Shown: positions 1-8,743 of the stretch, piece after piece
Layout of the letters: each line of letters opens with the position of its first letter
How positions within the stretch are numbered: the stretch's first letter is position 1
Assembly (NCBI GenBank): GCA_964401935.1
Contig: CAYOAL010000013.1
Location: 1 to 64,000 of the forward strand
From: JAPYTK01 sp964401935
GTDB taxonomy: Bacteria; Myxococcota_A; Polyangia; Polyangiales; Polyangiaceae
Length of the DNA stretch: 64,000 nucleotides
Direction: 5' to 3'
Notes under the pieces: generated by a model
Told to the model about the DNA's origin: nothing
Database searches by the model: none
Seen by the model: only the letters and a program-made list of their open reading frames with translations
Made by a program: the position numbers and the translations under genes

Positions 1-1
1 G

Positions 2-574
2 CAGGGCGGCTACGAGCAGCAGGGGTACGCGCAGCCGGGCTACGAGCAGCAGCCGGGCTACGGGCCACAGGGCTACGAGCAGCAGGGCTACGAACAGCAG
101 CCGGGTAACGAGCAGCAGGGCTACGCGCAGCCGGGCTACGCGCAGCAGGGCTACGAGCAACAGGGGTACGAGCAACCGCCGGGCTACGAGCAACAGGGGT
201 ACGAGCAGCCGCCGGGCTACGAGCAGCCGGGCTACGCGCAACCGGGCTACGAGCAGCCGCCGGGCTACGAGCAGCCGGGCTACGCGCAGCAGGGCTACGC
301 GCAGCAGGGCTACGCGCAGCCGGGCTACGAGCAGCCGGGCGGGAACGACGCGCAGGCGCCGTCGAGTTACCCCCAGGCGGGCCAGAGCGCACCTGCCCAC
401 GCCTACGCCCAGCAGCCGCCCAGCGACGCGGCGGGCCCGGTCCCACCGGGCTACGTCCCTGCTCCCACCACCGATCCAGGGGTCGAGGACGCGATCGAGC
501 TCGACGGCACCGACGCGGTGGAGCTCATCGAGGACGACGGTGGCTCGAGCGGTGGACCCAGCCCTGGCACGTGA
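2..574 (+). CDS. Tyr/Gln/Pro-repeat protein, C-terminal part (5' end outside window)
   Basis: The reading frame is open from the left edge and ends at TGA 572-574, so only the last 190 residues are visible. The first ~115 residues are degenerate repeats of GYEQQ, GYEQP, GYAQP and GYEQPP, almost without charge except Glu. An Ala/Pro/Gln-rich stretch follows, then an acidic tail (DGTDAVELIEDDGG). Such Tyr/Gln/Pro-rich tails are low-complexity and probably disordered; in myxobacteria they often extend kinases, FHA or membrane proteins, but the folded part of this one is not in view. The stop overlaps the GTG of the next gene (GTGA), suggesting translational coupling. Function cannot be assigned. 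Confidence 0.8.
   Translation, partial: QGGYEQQGYAQPGYEQQPGYGPQGYEQQGYEQQPGNEQQGYAQPGYAQQGYEQQGYEQPPGYEQQGYEQPPGYEQPGYAQPGYEQPPGYEQPGYAQQGYAQQGYAQPGYEQPGGNDAQAPSSYPQAGQSAPAHAYAQQPPSDAAGPVPPGYVPAPTTDPGVEDAIELDGTDAVELIEDDGGSSGGPSPGT
5..345 (+). repeat. In-frame tandem repeats encoding GY(E/A)Q(Q/P)P units
   Basis: About two dozen copies of a 12-15 bp unit close to ggctacgagcagc, alternating with cagccg spacers, all in one reading frame. Unit length varies by whole codons, as expected for slippage or unequal crossover under coding selection. Confidence 0.85.
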
Positions 575-1476
575 TTGACGTTGCGCGCGATTGGCTGCGG
601 CCAGCGCCCCTCCGCCCCGGCGCGCGGGTGTGGGCGATCGCTCCAGCGGGGCCCTTCGAAGCGCGCTTGGTGTGGCGGGCGCTGGGCTGGCTGCGCGAGC
701 GCTACGAGGTGTGCTTCACGCGGCGGATCTTCGACCGCAGCGGCTACCTGGCCGGCGACGACGGCGCCCGCGCCCGCGAGCTCCGGACCGCGCTCGAGGA
801 GCCCGACGTGGCCGCGATCTTCTGTGCGCGAGGCGGCTACGGGGTGAGCCGCTTCGCCCACCAGCTCGACTGGTCGCGCTTGCGTGCGTCTCCGCGCTGG
901 ATCGTGGGCTTCTCCGACATCACCGCCCTCCACGTGGAGGCGATGCACGTGGGCGTGGCGAGCGTGCACGGTCCCAACCTGACCGGCCTCGGTCGCGGGG
1001 ACGAGCGGGCACGCCGCCAGCTGATCGATGTGCTCGAAGGCGCCACGCCCCAGCGGTTCGACGCGCTCGAGGTGCTTCGAGGCGGCGCCGCCGAGGGGAT
1101 CTTGTGTGGCGGCAACCTCACGCTCTTGCACAGCTGCGCCGCGGCCGGACGGCTCGCGCTCCCGCGGGGTGCGGCGCTCCTGCTCGAAGACGTGGGGGAG
1201 CGCCCCTATCGCATCGATCGTATGCTCACCACGCTCGTCGTGGGGGGGCATCTCGACGGCGTGTGCGCCGTGGTCATCGGCGAGCTCGACCGTTGTGGGG
1301 CGGGAGACGACGGGGTGTCGGCGCTCGACGCGATGCTGAGCTGTCTCGCCCCGCTCGGCGTGCCCATCGTGGCGGGCCTCCCGCTCGGGCATGGTGTGCG
1401 CAACGACGCGGTCGTCCTCGGCACCGAGGTGCGCCTCGACGCGAGCGGCGCCGCCGCGACTCTCACCTTCGGGTGA
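571..1476 (+). CDS. LD-carboxypeptidase, peptidase family S66
   Basis: 301 residues, normal length for S66 peptidases (LdcA, MccF), which cleave the L,D bond of the peptidoglycan tetrapeptide or related peptides. The N-terminal domain shows PGARVWAIAPAGPF and CARGGYG. The nucleophile elbow is GFSDIT with Ser115. The other triad members are Glu206 in LLLEDVGE and His274 in LPLGHG; GGNLTLL, typical of the family, lies between. No signal peptide is visible, so a cytoplasmic role in murein recycling is likely. The GTG start overlaps the previous stop by four bases. LdcA and MccF-like immunity proteins share this fold; LdcA-type recycling is the default guess. Confidence 0.88.
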   Translation: MIDVARDWLRPAPLRPGARVWAIAPAGPFEARLVWRALGWLRERYEVCFTRRIFDRSGYLAGDDGARARELRTALEEPDVAAIFCARGGYGVSRFAHQLDWSRLRASPRWIVGFSDITALHVEAMHVGVASVHGPNLTGLGRGDERARRQLIDVLEGATPQRFDALEVLRGGAAEGILCGGNLTLLHSCAAAGRLALPRGAALLLEDVGERPYRIDRMLTTLVVGGHLDGVCAVVIGELDRCGAGDDGVSALDAMLSCLAPLGVPIVAGLPLGHGVRNDAVVLGTEVRLDASGAAATLTFG

Positions 1477-1488
1477 AGAGAAGCCGAG

Positions 1489-2409
1489 CTACCAGAAGAT
1501 GCCGCGGCGCTGGCTGAGGCCCTCGTCGAGCATCGTTCGGATGCGATCCCTCACCTCGTCCACCTTCGTCTGGATGACGCCATCCTCGTCGTCGGGATCC
1601 CCGTCGAACGACAGCGGGGCGCCGAAGGTGATGCGGTACTTCGTGGGGAGGGGGAGCTGCCCTCCGGGCACGAACCACTGGGGGATGACCGGGAAGACCG
1701 GCATGTTGAGGAGCTTGGCCATGCGCCTCGAGTTGCCGAGGTTGATGTACTGCTCTTCGGCGCCCACGACGGCGATGGGTACGATGGGGGTGTCGGTCTC
1801 GAGGGCGAGCCGCATGAAGCCCAGGCCGAACGGGGTGAGCTCGTAGCGCCGCGAGAACGGCTTGCTCACCCCCGCCGAGCCCTCGGGGAACACGAGCACC
1901 GCCTCGCCCTGCTCGAGCAGGCGCCGCGCGTTCTCGGGCACGCCGACGACCTGTCCTACCCGCTGGAAGAACGTGCCCACGAAGGGGAGCGTCTGCGTCC
2001 ATTTCTCCACCATGCTCCGGATGAAGCGGGGGGGCTCGGCGTCGAAGAACATGGCGGCGCCGATGAGCATGCCGTCGATCGGCAGCTGGCCCGAGTGGTT
2101 GGCCACCAGGAGCACGCGCCCGTGCGGTACACGCTCGATCCCGCGCACCTCGGTGCGAAAGTAGACACGGTGAAAGAAGGCCACGCTCGCCACGGCATAC
2201 TTGGCGGTCTCGAGGTCGAAGCCGAACGGATCCGTCTTCCCGTGGCGCAGGTTCATGGGCACGCGCCGGAGGCGCTCCTCGAAGTCGCGACCGAGGAGCT
2301 TGAACGTCAAGTCGTCGGCCGAGCGGCGGGCGCGGCTCTTGATGCGGTTGAAGAGCGGGAGCGCGTCGTCGCTGGCGAGGCGAGTGATCCGTGCGAGCGC
2401 CTTCTCCAT
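1489..2409 (-). CDS. 1-acyl-glycerol-3-phosphate acyltransferase-like protein (PlsC family)
   Basis: 306 residues from the ATG at 2409; the open frame runs further upstream, but that part has no protein-like composition. The acyltransferase block is NHSGQLPID, a spaced variant of the NHX4D motif (His and Asp six residues apart) seen in some bacterial PlsC relatives. The second block is FPEGSAGVSK, the acyl-acceptor phosphate-binding motif. PlsC-type enzymes transfer an acyl group to lysophosphatidic acid or related lysolipids at the inner membrane. There is no clear membrane segment except a hydrophobic stretch near YAVASVAFF. Divergent from the SDR gene with 97 bp between. The precise acceptor is unknown. 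Confidence 0.8.
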   Translation of the reverse strand: MEKALARITRLASDDALPLFNRIKSRARRSADDLTFKLLGRDFEERLRRVPMNLRHGKTDPFGFDLETAKYAVASVAFFHRVYFRTEVRGIERVPHGRVLLVANHSGQLPIDGMLIGAAMFFDAEPPRFIRSMVEKWTQTLPFVGTFFQRVGQVVGVPENARRLLEQGEAVLVFPEGSAGVSKPFSRRYELTPFGLGFMRLALETDTPIVPIAVVGAEEQYINLGNSRRMAKLLNMPVFPVIPQWFVPGGQLPLPTKYRITFGAPLSFDGDPDDEDGVIQTKVDEVRDRIRTMLDEGLSQRRGIFW

Positions 2410-2506
2410 CGCGACAACGCTACACCAAGTGGAATGTCCCCGGCGATCGTGTGATGCTACCCGACCTGTCCACCGCGTGGGGGACCCAGAGGAAGGCGGG
2501 ACCGAA

Positions 2507-3433
2507 GTGAGCGATCGACCGGTGCTGATCACGGGCATCTGCGGGCGTCTAGGGCGCCGCTTGGCCCGCGTCCTGCATCGAGAGCGTCGGGTGGTGGGGG
2601 TCGACCGACGCCCATTCCACGGGTGCCCCAAGGACATCACCCATCACCAGGTGGACATCCGCCGCAAGAAGGCGAAGGACATCTTTCGCTTGGAGCGCCC
2701 GGCGGCGGTGGTTCACCTCGGCGTGATGCACGACCCACGGGCCAGCCAGCACGAGCTCACCACTTGGAACGTTGCGGGCTTCCAGCGCATGCTGGAGTAC
2801 GTCGCACAGTACGACGTCCCGAAGCTCATCGTGCTCTCCAGCGCGAACACCTACGGGCCTCGACCCGACAATCCGCAGTTCCTCCACGAGGACGCTCCGC
2901 TGCTCGGTGCCTCCACGTTCAGCAACGTGCGCGACCTGATCGAGGTGGACATGATGGCGCAGTCGTTCTTCTGGAAGTGCCCGAGCATCGAGACGGTGAT
3001 CCTGCGCCCGGTCCACATCTTGGGCTCGGTGCGCAACGCGCCCTCGAACTACTTGCGGCAGAAGGTGGTGCCCACCCTCCTGGGCTACGATCCGATGGTG
3101 CAGGTGATCCACCAAGACGACGTGATCGGGGCCATCCTCCTCGCGCTCACGAGCTCGGCGCGTGGGGTCTTCAACGTGGCTGGCCCGCCGCCGGCGCCGG
3201 TGTCGCGCATCATCGATCTCGCGGGGAGAGCGCGTCTTCCCGTTCCTCACTTCGTGTTTCGAGCGGCGCTCACGCGCATGTTCGAGGTGCGCGCCTCGAG
3301 CTTCCCCGCCGCCGAGCTCGACTTCATCCGCTTCGTCTGCATGGTGGACGACGCACGTGCCCGCACCGAGCTGGGCTACGCACCGCATCACGACCTCAGC
3401 GACACGGTGCGAGCCATCGACGACTTCGGCTGA
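2507..3433 (+). CDS. NAD-dependent epimerase/SDR family protein with altered active site
   Basis: 308 residues from GTG 2507, preceded by a purine-rich GAGGAAGG. The Rossmann nucleotide-binding glycine motif is ITGICGRLG at the N-terminus, followed by an acidic residue after the second strand (VVGVDRR), as in NAD-binding extended SDRs. SSANTYGP matches the strand and loop before the active site. Where extended SDRs carry YxxxK, this protein reads FSNVR (Phe and Arg replacing Tyr and Lys), so ordinary epimerase or dehydratase chemistry is doubtful. It may be a binding or regulatory SDR. Stands between plsC-like and pilT genes without overlap. Confidence 0.75.
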   Translation: MSDRPVLITGICGRLGRRLARVLHRERRVVGVDRRPFHGCPKDITHHQVDIRRKKAKDIFRLERPAAVVHLGVMHDPRASQHELTTWNVAGFQRMLEYVAQYDVPKLIVLSSANTYGPRPDNPQFLHEDAPLLGASTFSNVRDLIEVDMMAQSFFWKCPSIETVILRPVHILGSVRNAPSNYLRQKVVPTLLGYDPMVQVIHQDDVIGAILLALTSSARGVFNVAGPPPAPVSRIIDLAGRARLPVPHFVFRAALTRMFEVRASSFPAAELDFIRFVCMVDDARARTELGYAPHHDLSDTVRAIDDFG

Positions 3434-3528
3434 CGCCGCGCGCGTGATGGTGACGGGCCGGGGGCAGGGCTCGGGTGGCGGTGATCACCGTTTTCCACCC
3501 CCGCCGCCAGTGGTAACAAGGGTGGATC

Positions 3529-4581
3529 GTGGCTGAAACCCCGTACGCGTCCCGAGAGTTCCTCCATCAGCTCCTCAGCAAGGCCGTCGCCGCGGATGCG
3601 AGCGACATCCACCTGAAGGTGGGTCAGCCCCCCGGGGTGCGGGTGGGGGGAGAGATCGTCTACTTCAAGGTGGACAAGCTCGGTCCGGAGGACACCCACG
3701 CGTTGGCACAACAGATCCTCGGCAAGAAGGGGACCGACGCGTTCATGGAGGAGATGCACGAGCACGACACGTCGTACGCCGTCGGCGGCCTCGGGCGCTT
3801 CCGCGTCAACGTGTACAAGCAGCGCGGCACCTTCGCGATCGTCATGCGCAGCATCCCGGTGAAGGTGCCGGATCTAGAGTCGCTCGGCCAGCCGCACGCC
3901 ATCCACGATCTGGCCATGCAGGAGCGGGGCTTCGTGTTGGTGGTGGGTGCCACCGGGTCCGGCAAGACCACCACGCTCGCGGCGATGATCAACCACATCA
4001 ACGCGAATCGGCCGCGCAACATCGTCACCATCGAAGACCCGATCGAGTTCCTCCACCCCGACAAGCGCTCGTGCGTGAGCCAGCGCGAGGTAGGCCTCGA
4101 CACCAAGGCCTTCGCGCCGGCCCTGCGGGCCGCGCTCCGCCAAGATCCCGACGTCATCCTGGTGGGCGAGATCCGCGACAGCGAGACCATGGAGATCGCG
4201 GTGCAGGCGGCGGAGACGGGGCACCTCGTGTTCTCGACGATGCACACGCCCGACGTGGGCCGCACCGTCAACCGCCTGCTCGCATTGGCCGACAATCCGC
4301 TCGAGCTCCGCGAGCGCATCGGCGACTGCCTCTGCGGGTTGGTGGCTCAGCGGCTGGTGCCCAAGGTGAGCGGAGGCTTGGCCCTGTGTCAGGAGATCTT
4401 GGTGGGCACGGGGACGGTGCGTGAGGCGATCAAGCGGCCGGAGGTGAACCCGCCGCTGAAGGAGCTCATGGAGCGCGGGGTGACGCCCTACGGGATGCAG
4501 ACCTTCCAGATGGCGCTGAAGAGGCTCGTGAAGCAAGGGGTCGTCACCAAAGAGATCGCGCAGTCGTACCTGGCCTCGTGA
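3529..4581 (+). CDS. pilT: Type IV pilus retraction ATPase PilT
   Basis: 350 residues, the usual PilT length. PilT is the hexameric ATPase that depolymerises type IV pili and powers twitching (S-) motility at the cytoplasmic face of the inner membrane. The N-terminal PAS-like domain contains ASDIHLKVG. Walker A is GATGSGKTT (about residues 140-148), the Asp box is VTIEDPIEF, Walker B is ILVGEIRD, and the His box is AAETGHLVFSTMHT. The usual C-terminal AIRNLIRE motif is altered to AIKRPEVN. GTG start with AAGGGTGG just upstream. No other pil genes are adjacent, so this may be an orphan or second PilT copy. Confidence 0.93.
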   Translation: MAETPYASREFLHQLLSKAVAADASDIHLKVGQPPGVRVGGEIVYFKVDKLGPEDTHALAQQILGKKGTDAFMEEMHEHDTSYAVGGLGRFRVNVYKQRGTFAIVMRSIPVKVPDLESLGQPHAIHDLAMQERGFVLVVGATGSGKTTTLAAMINHINANRPRNIVTIEDPIEFLHPDKRSCVSQREVGLDTKAFAPALRAALRQDPDVILVGEIRDSETMEIAVQAAETGHLVFSTMHTPDVGRTVNRLLALADNPLELRERIGDCLCGLVAQRLVPKVSGGLALCQEILVGTGTVREAIKRPEVNPPLKELMERGVTPYGMQTFQMALKRLVKQGVVTKEIAQSYLAS

Positions 4582-4679
4582 GGTGACCGGGGCCCGTGGG
4601 CGGTGCGGGGGCTCGAGCCGTCGAGGGTGTGCGGGCGCGGGCGCTGGCGATCGCGCGGCGGCTCGGTTAGGAAGCCGGC

Positions 4680-5651
4680 ATGCCCGAGACGCTCCCCCGG
4701 CACGACTGGACCCTCGAACAAGCGCGTGCCCTCCACGATCTGCCCCTGTTCGCGCTGATCGACCGCGCCCGCGCCGTCCACCTCGCCTGCCACCCTGCCG
4801 ACGAGGTGCAGCTCTGCACGCTCTTGAGCGTGAAGACGGGCGGTTGTCCGGAGGACTGCGCCTACTGTCCGCAGTCGGCGCACTACGACACGGGCGTGGA
4901 GCGCGAGCGGCTGCTCGACGTGGACGAGGTGGTGGCGGCCGCGAGGCGGGCGCGCGCTGCCGGCTCGACGCGCTTCTGCATGGGCGCGGCGTGGCGTGAG
5001 GTGCGAGACGGTGAGGAGCTCGATCGACTGCTCGCGATGGTGCGGGCCGTCAAAGGTCTGGGTCTCGAGGCGTGCTGCACCGCGGGGATGCTCACCCGCG
5101 AACAGGCGCAGCGCCTCAAGGAGGCCGGGCTCGACGCGTACAACCACAACCTCGACACCTCGCGCGCGCACTACCGCTCCATCATCACCACCCGTGGCTT
5201 CGAGGAGCGGCTCGCCACGCTCCGCAACGTGCGCGAGGCGGGGATCACCGTGTGCTCGGGGGGGATCATCGGCATGGGGGAGAGCGTCGACGACCGCTGC
5301 GGGATGCTCGTGGAGCTCGCGCGGCTCGAGCCCCACCCGGAGAGCGTGCCCATCAACGCCCTGGTGCGCGTGGCGGGGACGCCGCTCGCGTCGCTGCCGC
5401 CGGTGCAGCCCACCGAGCTCGTGCGAATGATCGCGACGGCGCGGCTGATGATGCCCGCGTCGAGGGTGCGGCTTTCGGCAGGGCGCACCGACATGCCCCA
5501 CGAAGCGCAGCTCCTTTGCCTGTACGCCGGGGCCAACTCGATCTTCTACGGCGATCGACTGCTCACCACCCCGAACCCCGAGGCCGACGACGACGAGCGC
5601 CTCATCGCCGCGGCGGGGCTCACCAAGCAGGCGCCCCAGGTCGCCGGCTGA
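4680..5651 (+). CDS. bioB: Biotin synthase
   Basis: 323 residues. BioB is a radical-SAM enzyme that inserts sulfur into dethiobiotin, the last step of biotin synthesis. The radical-SAM cluster motif CX3CX2C is GGCPEDCAYCPQS. Family signatures YNHNLDTS, VCSGGIIGMGE, and RLSAGR followed by NSIFYGD are present; the Arg and Cys residues for the second Fe-S cluster fall in CCTAGM and RLSAGR. ATG start with AGGAAG eight bases upstream. No other bio genes flank it, so biotin genes are scattered here. Confidence 0.95.
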   Translation: MPETLPRHDWTLEQARALHDLPLFALIDRARAVHLACHPADEVQLCTLLSVKTGGCPEDCAYCPQSAHYDTGVERERLLDVDEVVAAARRARAAGSTRFCMGAAWREVRDGEELDRLLAMVRAVKGLGLEACCTAGMLTREQAQRLKEAGLDAYNHNLDTSRAHYRSIITTRGFEERLATLRNVREAGITVCSGGIIGMGESVDDRCGMLVELARLEPHPESVPINALVRVAGTPLASLPPVQPTELVRMIATARLMMPASRVRLSAGRTDMPHEAQLLCLYAGANSIFYGDRLLTTPNPEADDDERLIAAAGLTKQAPQVAG

Positions 5652-5664
5652 CGGGGCTCGGCGC

Positions 5665-6822
5665 TCAGCGGCGGCTGAGCTCCAGCCAGGTGCCGAGATA
5701 GCGATCGATCCGTGCGTCGCCGAGGCCGGCCACCGCGCTCAGGCCCTCCAAGAGCGCGTCCGGCTCGCCCTCGTGGGCGGCCAGGACGGCGGCGACGTCG
5801 CCCATCGCGTGGCCGGGGACCACCACCTGAAGGGTGACACCGCGTTCTTGCGCCTCCTTCTTGCGCCACTCGGTGAGCACGCTCTTCATGCGCTTGAGAC
5901 GCACGACTGCGTCACCGGAGAGGGGCTCGACGGCGGGCGCCGCCGCCGCCGCCACGGCGCCTGCTGGGGCCGCGAGCCCTCGCTCCACCGCGGCGAGCCA
6001 CGCGTCGGCGTGGCGGGAGGCGACATGGCGTCGGCAGATCCGCTCCACGCTGGCGCGATCGCGCGGCAAGCGACGCGCCATCTCCAAGAGCAGGCCGTTG
6101 GGAGCGGCACGGAAGGGTGGCACGTTCGCCGCGGCGGCGAGTCGCTCGCGCTCGACGGTGAGCGCCTCGAGCACGGCCCGTGACCGCGCGCCCAGCTCGC
6201 GGAAGCCTTTGATGCGCTCATGGGGCGGACGTTGGTCGCGCGGCGGCTCGAAGGCGGTGCGGAGCTTGTAGTGGCACTCGATCTCCACCTCGGCCTCGAT
6301 GCCTTGCTCGCGCACGCGGTGGCTCAGCTGGTCGTCGAGCTCGAGGAGGTATCGCACGTCTTCCGCGAGGTAGGCGAGCTCCCCGTCGTTGAACGGCCGG
6401 CGGGCCCAGTCGTGGTCCTGAAGGCCCTTCTCGAGGCGAACGTCGAAGAAGCGCTCGAGCAAGCTCTGGAGGCCCGACTTAGGCTCTCCCGAGAGCTGCG
6501 CCATCACCGACGTGTCGTGCACGTTGCCGAGCGTGAGCCCGCGCTCGAACAACAGCCGCGCGTCGAACGTGAGGTCGTGGAGCACCTTCACCGGACCGCG
6601 CTCGCCGACGAGCTCGCCGAGCGGGGAGAGATCGAGGCCGAGGGGATCGATGATGGCGATCTCGGTGGCGCCGGCGGGCGTGACCCACGCCACCTGCACC
6701 ACGCAGAGCTGCGCCCGATAGACGTAGAGGCCATTGCCCTCAATGTCGAGGCCGATGCGCGGCGCCGCCTTCATCGCCTCGAGCAAGCCCTCGAGCTCGG
6801 TCGGGGTGCTGACGAGGATCAT
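5665..6822 (-). CDS. rnd: Ribonuclease D-type 3'-5' exonuclease with HRDC domain
   Basis: 385 residues, close to RNase D, which trims tRNA 3' ends. DEDDy exonuclease residues are visible: D and E in GLDIEGNG, D in HDLTFDARLL, and Y and D in YLAEDVRYL. SGLQSLLERFF and KGLQDHDWARRP are typical RNase D segments. An HRDC-like helical region follows (about residues 200-280), then a variable Ala-rich linker and a second helical region. ATG at 6822 overlaps the stop of the upstream matrixin gene (ATGA), so the housekeeping nuclease appears to be translated from a mRNA shared with two secreted-protein genes. Confidence 0.88.
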   Translation of the reverse strand: MILVSTPTELEGLLEAMKAAPRIGLDIEGNGLYVYRAQLCVVQVAWVTPAGATEIAIIDPLGLDLSPLGELVGERGPVKVLHDLTFDARLLFERGLTLGNVHDTSVMAQLSGEPKSGLQSLLERFFDVRLEKGLQDHDWARRPFNDGELAYLAEDVRYLLELDDQLSHRVREQGIEAEVEIECHYKLRTAFEPPRDQRPPHERIKGFRELGARSRAVLEALTVERERLAAAANVPPFRAAPNGLLLEMARRLPRDRASVERICRRHVASRHADAWLAAVERGLAAPAGAVAAAAAPAVEPLSGDAVVRLKRMKSVLTEWRKKEAQERGVTLQVVVPGHAMGDVAAVLAAHEGEPDALLEGLSAVAGLGDARIDRYLGTWLELSRR

Positions 6823-7766
6823 CGTCGGCGGCGCCAGCGGATGCGCGAAGCGCCGAGAGCCAACACGCTCAGCGCGAGCCAGCTCGCGTCGGTTCGCGAC
6901 TCGCTCGGCCCCACCCGACAGCCCTCCTCTTCGAGGGGCCCCTCGCCGCAGGTCGGCTTGAACCCGTGGCGGGGCGTGGCGTCGCAGCTCTCGAGATCGG
7001 GCGGCGGATAGGCGGCGCAGATGGCGGCCATGTCGTCGGGATGGAGGCTGCGCAGCTCGAGATCGCCCGGTTCGTACTCGATCTTCATGGTCGCGTTCGG
7101 GTCCGCCGAGTGAGCGACGCCGAGCATGTGGCCGGCCTCATGGGTGAGGATGGAGAGGAGGTCGTACTGGACGTCGTCGTCCCCGGTGGTGAGGCGGATG
7201 GGGGCCGAGGAGTTTACCTCGAGATCGGCGTCGAAGATCTCGCCGGTGTCGAGGTTGTAGGTGACGGTGGTGAGGGCGAGCGTGTTGCCCGCGCCCTGAT
7301 AGGGCCAGCCGGCATCGCGGAAGATGACGACGTTGACGTTGCCGCCGCGCTGGTTGTACTCCTGCTCGTCGCACGGCACCGGCTCGAACAGCTCCACGTG
7401 GACGGCGGGCCGCTCCCCGTTGCCGCAGTCGGCGTTCTCCCACGCGGCGAAGGCCGCTGCTACCAGCGCCTCCGCGCTGGCGAGACCTACCTGCGACGAG
7501 GCGTCGCGCTGAACGGCCACCCCGAGACAGGCTGGGCTCCAGTAGAGCGGCATGCCACAGTCGTTCGGCAGCGCCGGCTCGCACAGCTGCCCGGGGATGT
7601 CTCCCGGGCAGGCGGAGGTGCGGCAGTAGGCCTCGGCGCGCGCCGGCGCGAACAGCACGCTCAGCGCGGCGAGCGCGCACGTCCCGAGCGCGAGGCGCGA
7701 CCCGACGTGGCGAAGGGCGGTCGAGAGGGTGGGGCGTGGCTCACGCCGGCGCTGGCTATTGGGCAT
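6819..7766 (-). CDS. Secreted matrixin-family zinc metalloprotease
   Basis: 315 residues from ATG 7766 (GTG 7772 is also possible). The signal peptide ends near ARAEA, before YCRTSACPG, a start common in myxobacterial matrixins. The zinc site is HEAGHMLGVAHS, fitting HEXXHXXGXXH of M10/metzincin proteases. Four or more cysteines suggest an exported disulfide-bonded protein. The tail has a hydrophobic segment (SWLALSVLALGA) ending in RIRWRRRR, the layout of a MYXO-CTERM surface-anchoring signal, but without the usual Gly-Cys motif. It overlaps its neighbours on both sides. Probable role: surface or secreted proteolysis. Confidence 0.85.
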   Translation of the reverse strand: MPNSQRRREPRPTLSTALRHVGSRLALGTCALAALSVLFAPARAEAYCRTSACPGDIPGQLCEPALPNDCGMPLYWSPACLGVAVQRDASSQVGLASAEALVAAAFAAWENADCGNGERPAVHVELFEPVPCDEQEYNQRGGNVNVVIFRDAGWPYQGAGNTLALTTVTYNLDTGEIFDADLEVNSSAPIRLTTGDDDVQYDLLSILTHEAGHMLGVAHSADPNATMKIEYEPGDLELRSLHPDDMAAICAAYPPPDLESCDATPRHGFKPTCGEGPLEEEGCRVGPSESRTDASWLALSVLALGASRIRWRRRR

Positions 7767-8370
7767 CCACACGGGCCTTGGCAGACTTCACCTTCGAGAC
7801 ACCCTTGTGGAGCTCCACGCCACCGAGCGCCTCCTGGACGGTCTCCTTGGCCCCCTTCTTCTTGATGATGGTGCCTCGGTTGGGGCTGAGCGACAGCTTG
7901 CGGGTGCCGCCGTCCTCGCCCTCGACGACCACCGGGAAGTGGCCCTGCGCCGCTCCCGACACGACGAACGTCCCATCGGGGGTCTTGGTGAGGAACACCA
8001 GCGACTCGCTGCCCAGCGTGAACTGAGCCTCGCCGGCCACCTGCTGTCCGATGCGGCCCACCGCGCCCCCGAGGGTGCGCACCCACAGCGTCTTGGGTGC
8101 TGCGCCGTACACGCGCTCCACGCGCTCGAGCTTGGTGTAGGTGACGATGCGTTTGCTGCCGGCGACCTTCTCCCACACGCTGTGGCGCTCGACGGCTCTT
8201 ACGAGGGCAACGTCGGGAGATTTTTCGACGAGCTCGTCCAGGGTGTAGGCGATCGAGAGCGCGGCCTGCGCCTCGGCGGGCCCGTCGACGAACCAATCTG
8301 CGACGAGGGCCGCGGGAGCCGCTAGCGCGAAGACGCCGGCCAAGCTCAACGTGCGGAGATGTCTACGCAT
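7756..8370 (-). CDS. Exported protein of unknown function
   Basis: 204 residues from ATG 8370, chosen because a clean signal peptide starts there (MRRHLRTLSLAGVFALAAPAA, cleavage near AEAQA). The mature part is Lys- and Val-rich beta-type sequence with segments SLVFLTKTPDG and VVEGEDGGTRKLSLSP. No catalytic motif is recognised. It overlaps the matrixin start by about 11 bp and heads a three-gene minus-strand unit, so it may be co-made with the protease, as a partner, substrate or inhibitor. That is inference from position only. Confidence 0.7.
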   Translation of the reverse strand: MRRHLRTLSLAGVFALAAPAALVADWFVDGPAEAQAALSIAYTLDELVEKSPDVALVRAVERHSVWEKVAGSKRIVTYTKLERVERVYGAAPKTLWVRTLGGAVGRIGQQVAGEAQFTLGSESLVFLTKTPDGTFVVSGAAQGHFPVVVEGEDGGTRKLSLSPNRGTIIKKKGAKETVQEALGGVELHKGVSKVKSAKARVDAQ

Positions 8371-8446
8371 GCGGGGAGCATAGCATGGGCCGGCGGCAGC
8401 GAGCGCGAGCGCGCAAGGGCGGGATTGTGCTAACGATCCGTTCCCC

Positions 8447-8743
8447 ATGAGCGAACATAGCGCTGCCCACGAAGAGCCCGCGGACCCGGCGGCCGAGGAG
8501 CCGGAGCGGCCGCGGCTGTTGATCCAGTCGGTGTGCGAGTGTCAGGCCTCGCTCCAGGCCGAGCTCGGAGACGACCACCTCGTGTTGCGCGGCTGGGCGA
8601 GCCGTCGCGGGCTCACCGAGTCGGCGCCGGCCAACACCATCGGCAAGCCCGGCGAGCGCTTCGACGTCGCGTGGCACTGCCCGATGTGCGGCCGCAACAC
8701 CCTGCGCACCTTCCACGAAGGGGCGATTCAGAAGGCGGGATGA
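8447..8743 (+). CDS. Small zinc-ribbon-like protein
   Basis: 98 residues. After an acidic, Glu/Pro-rich N-terminus the protein has a CEC pair (VCECQASL) and a CPMC pair (HCPMCGRN), which together could hold one zinc ion. No known family is recognised. Its TGA overlaps the ATG of the next gene (ATGA), so the two are probably translated together. Start ATG 8447 is the first in frame. No signal peptide. Confidence 0.65.
   Translation: MSEHSAAHEEPADPAAEEPERPRLLIQSVCECQASLQAELGDDHLVLRGWASRRGLTESAPANTIGKPGERFDVAWHCPMCGRNTLRTFHEGAIQKAG

Noticed and set aside
5..345. CRISPR-like array
   Set aside because: The repeats are short, contiguous, codon-phased and without unique spacers; they encode a Tyr/Gln/Pro repeat protein.
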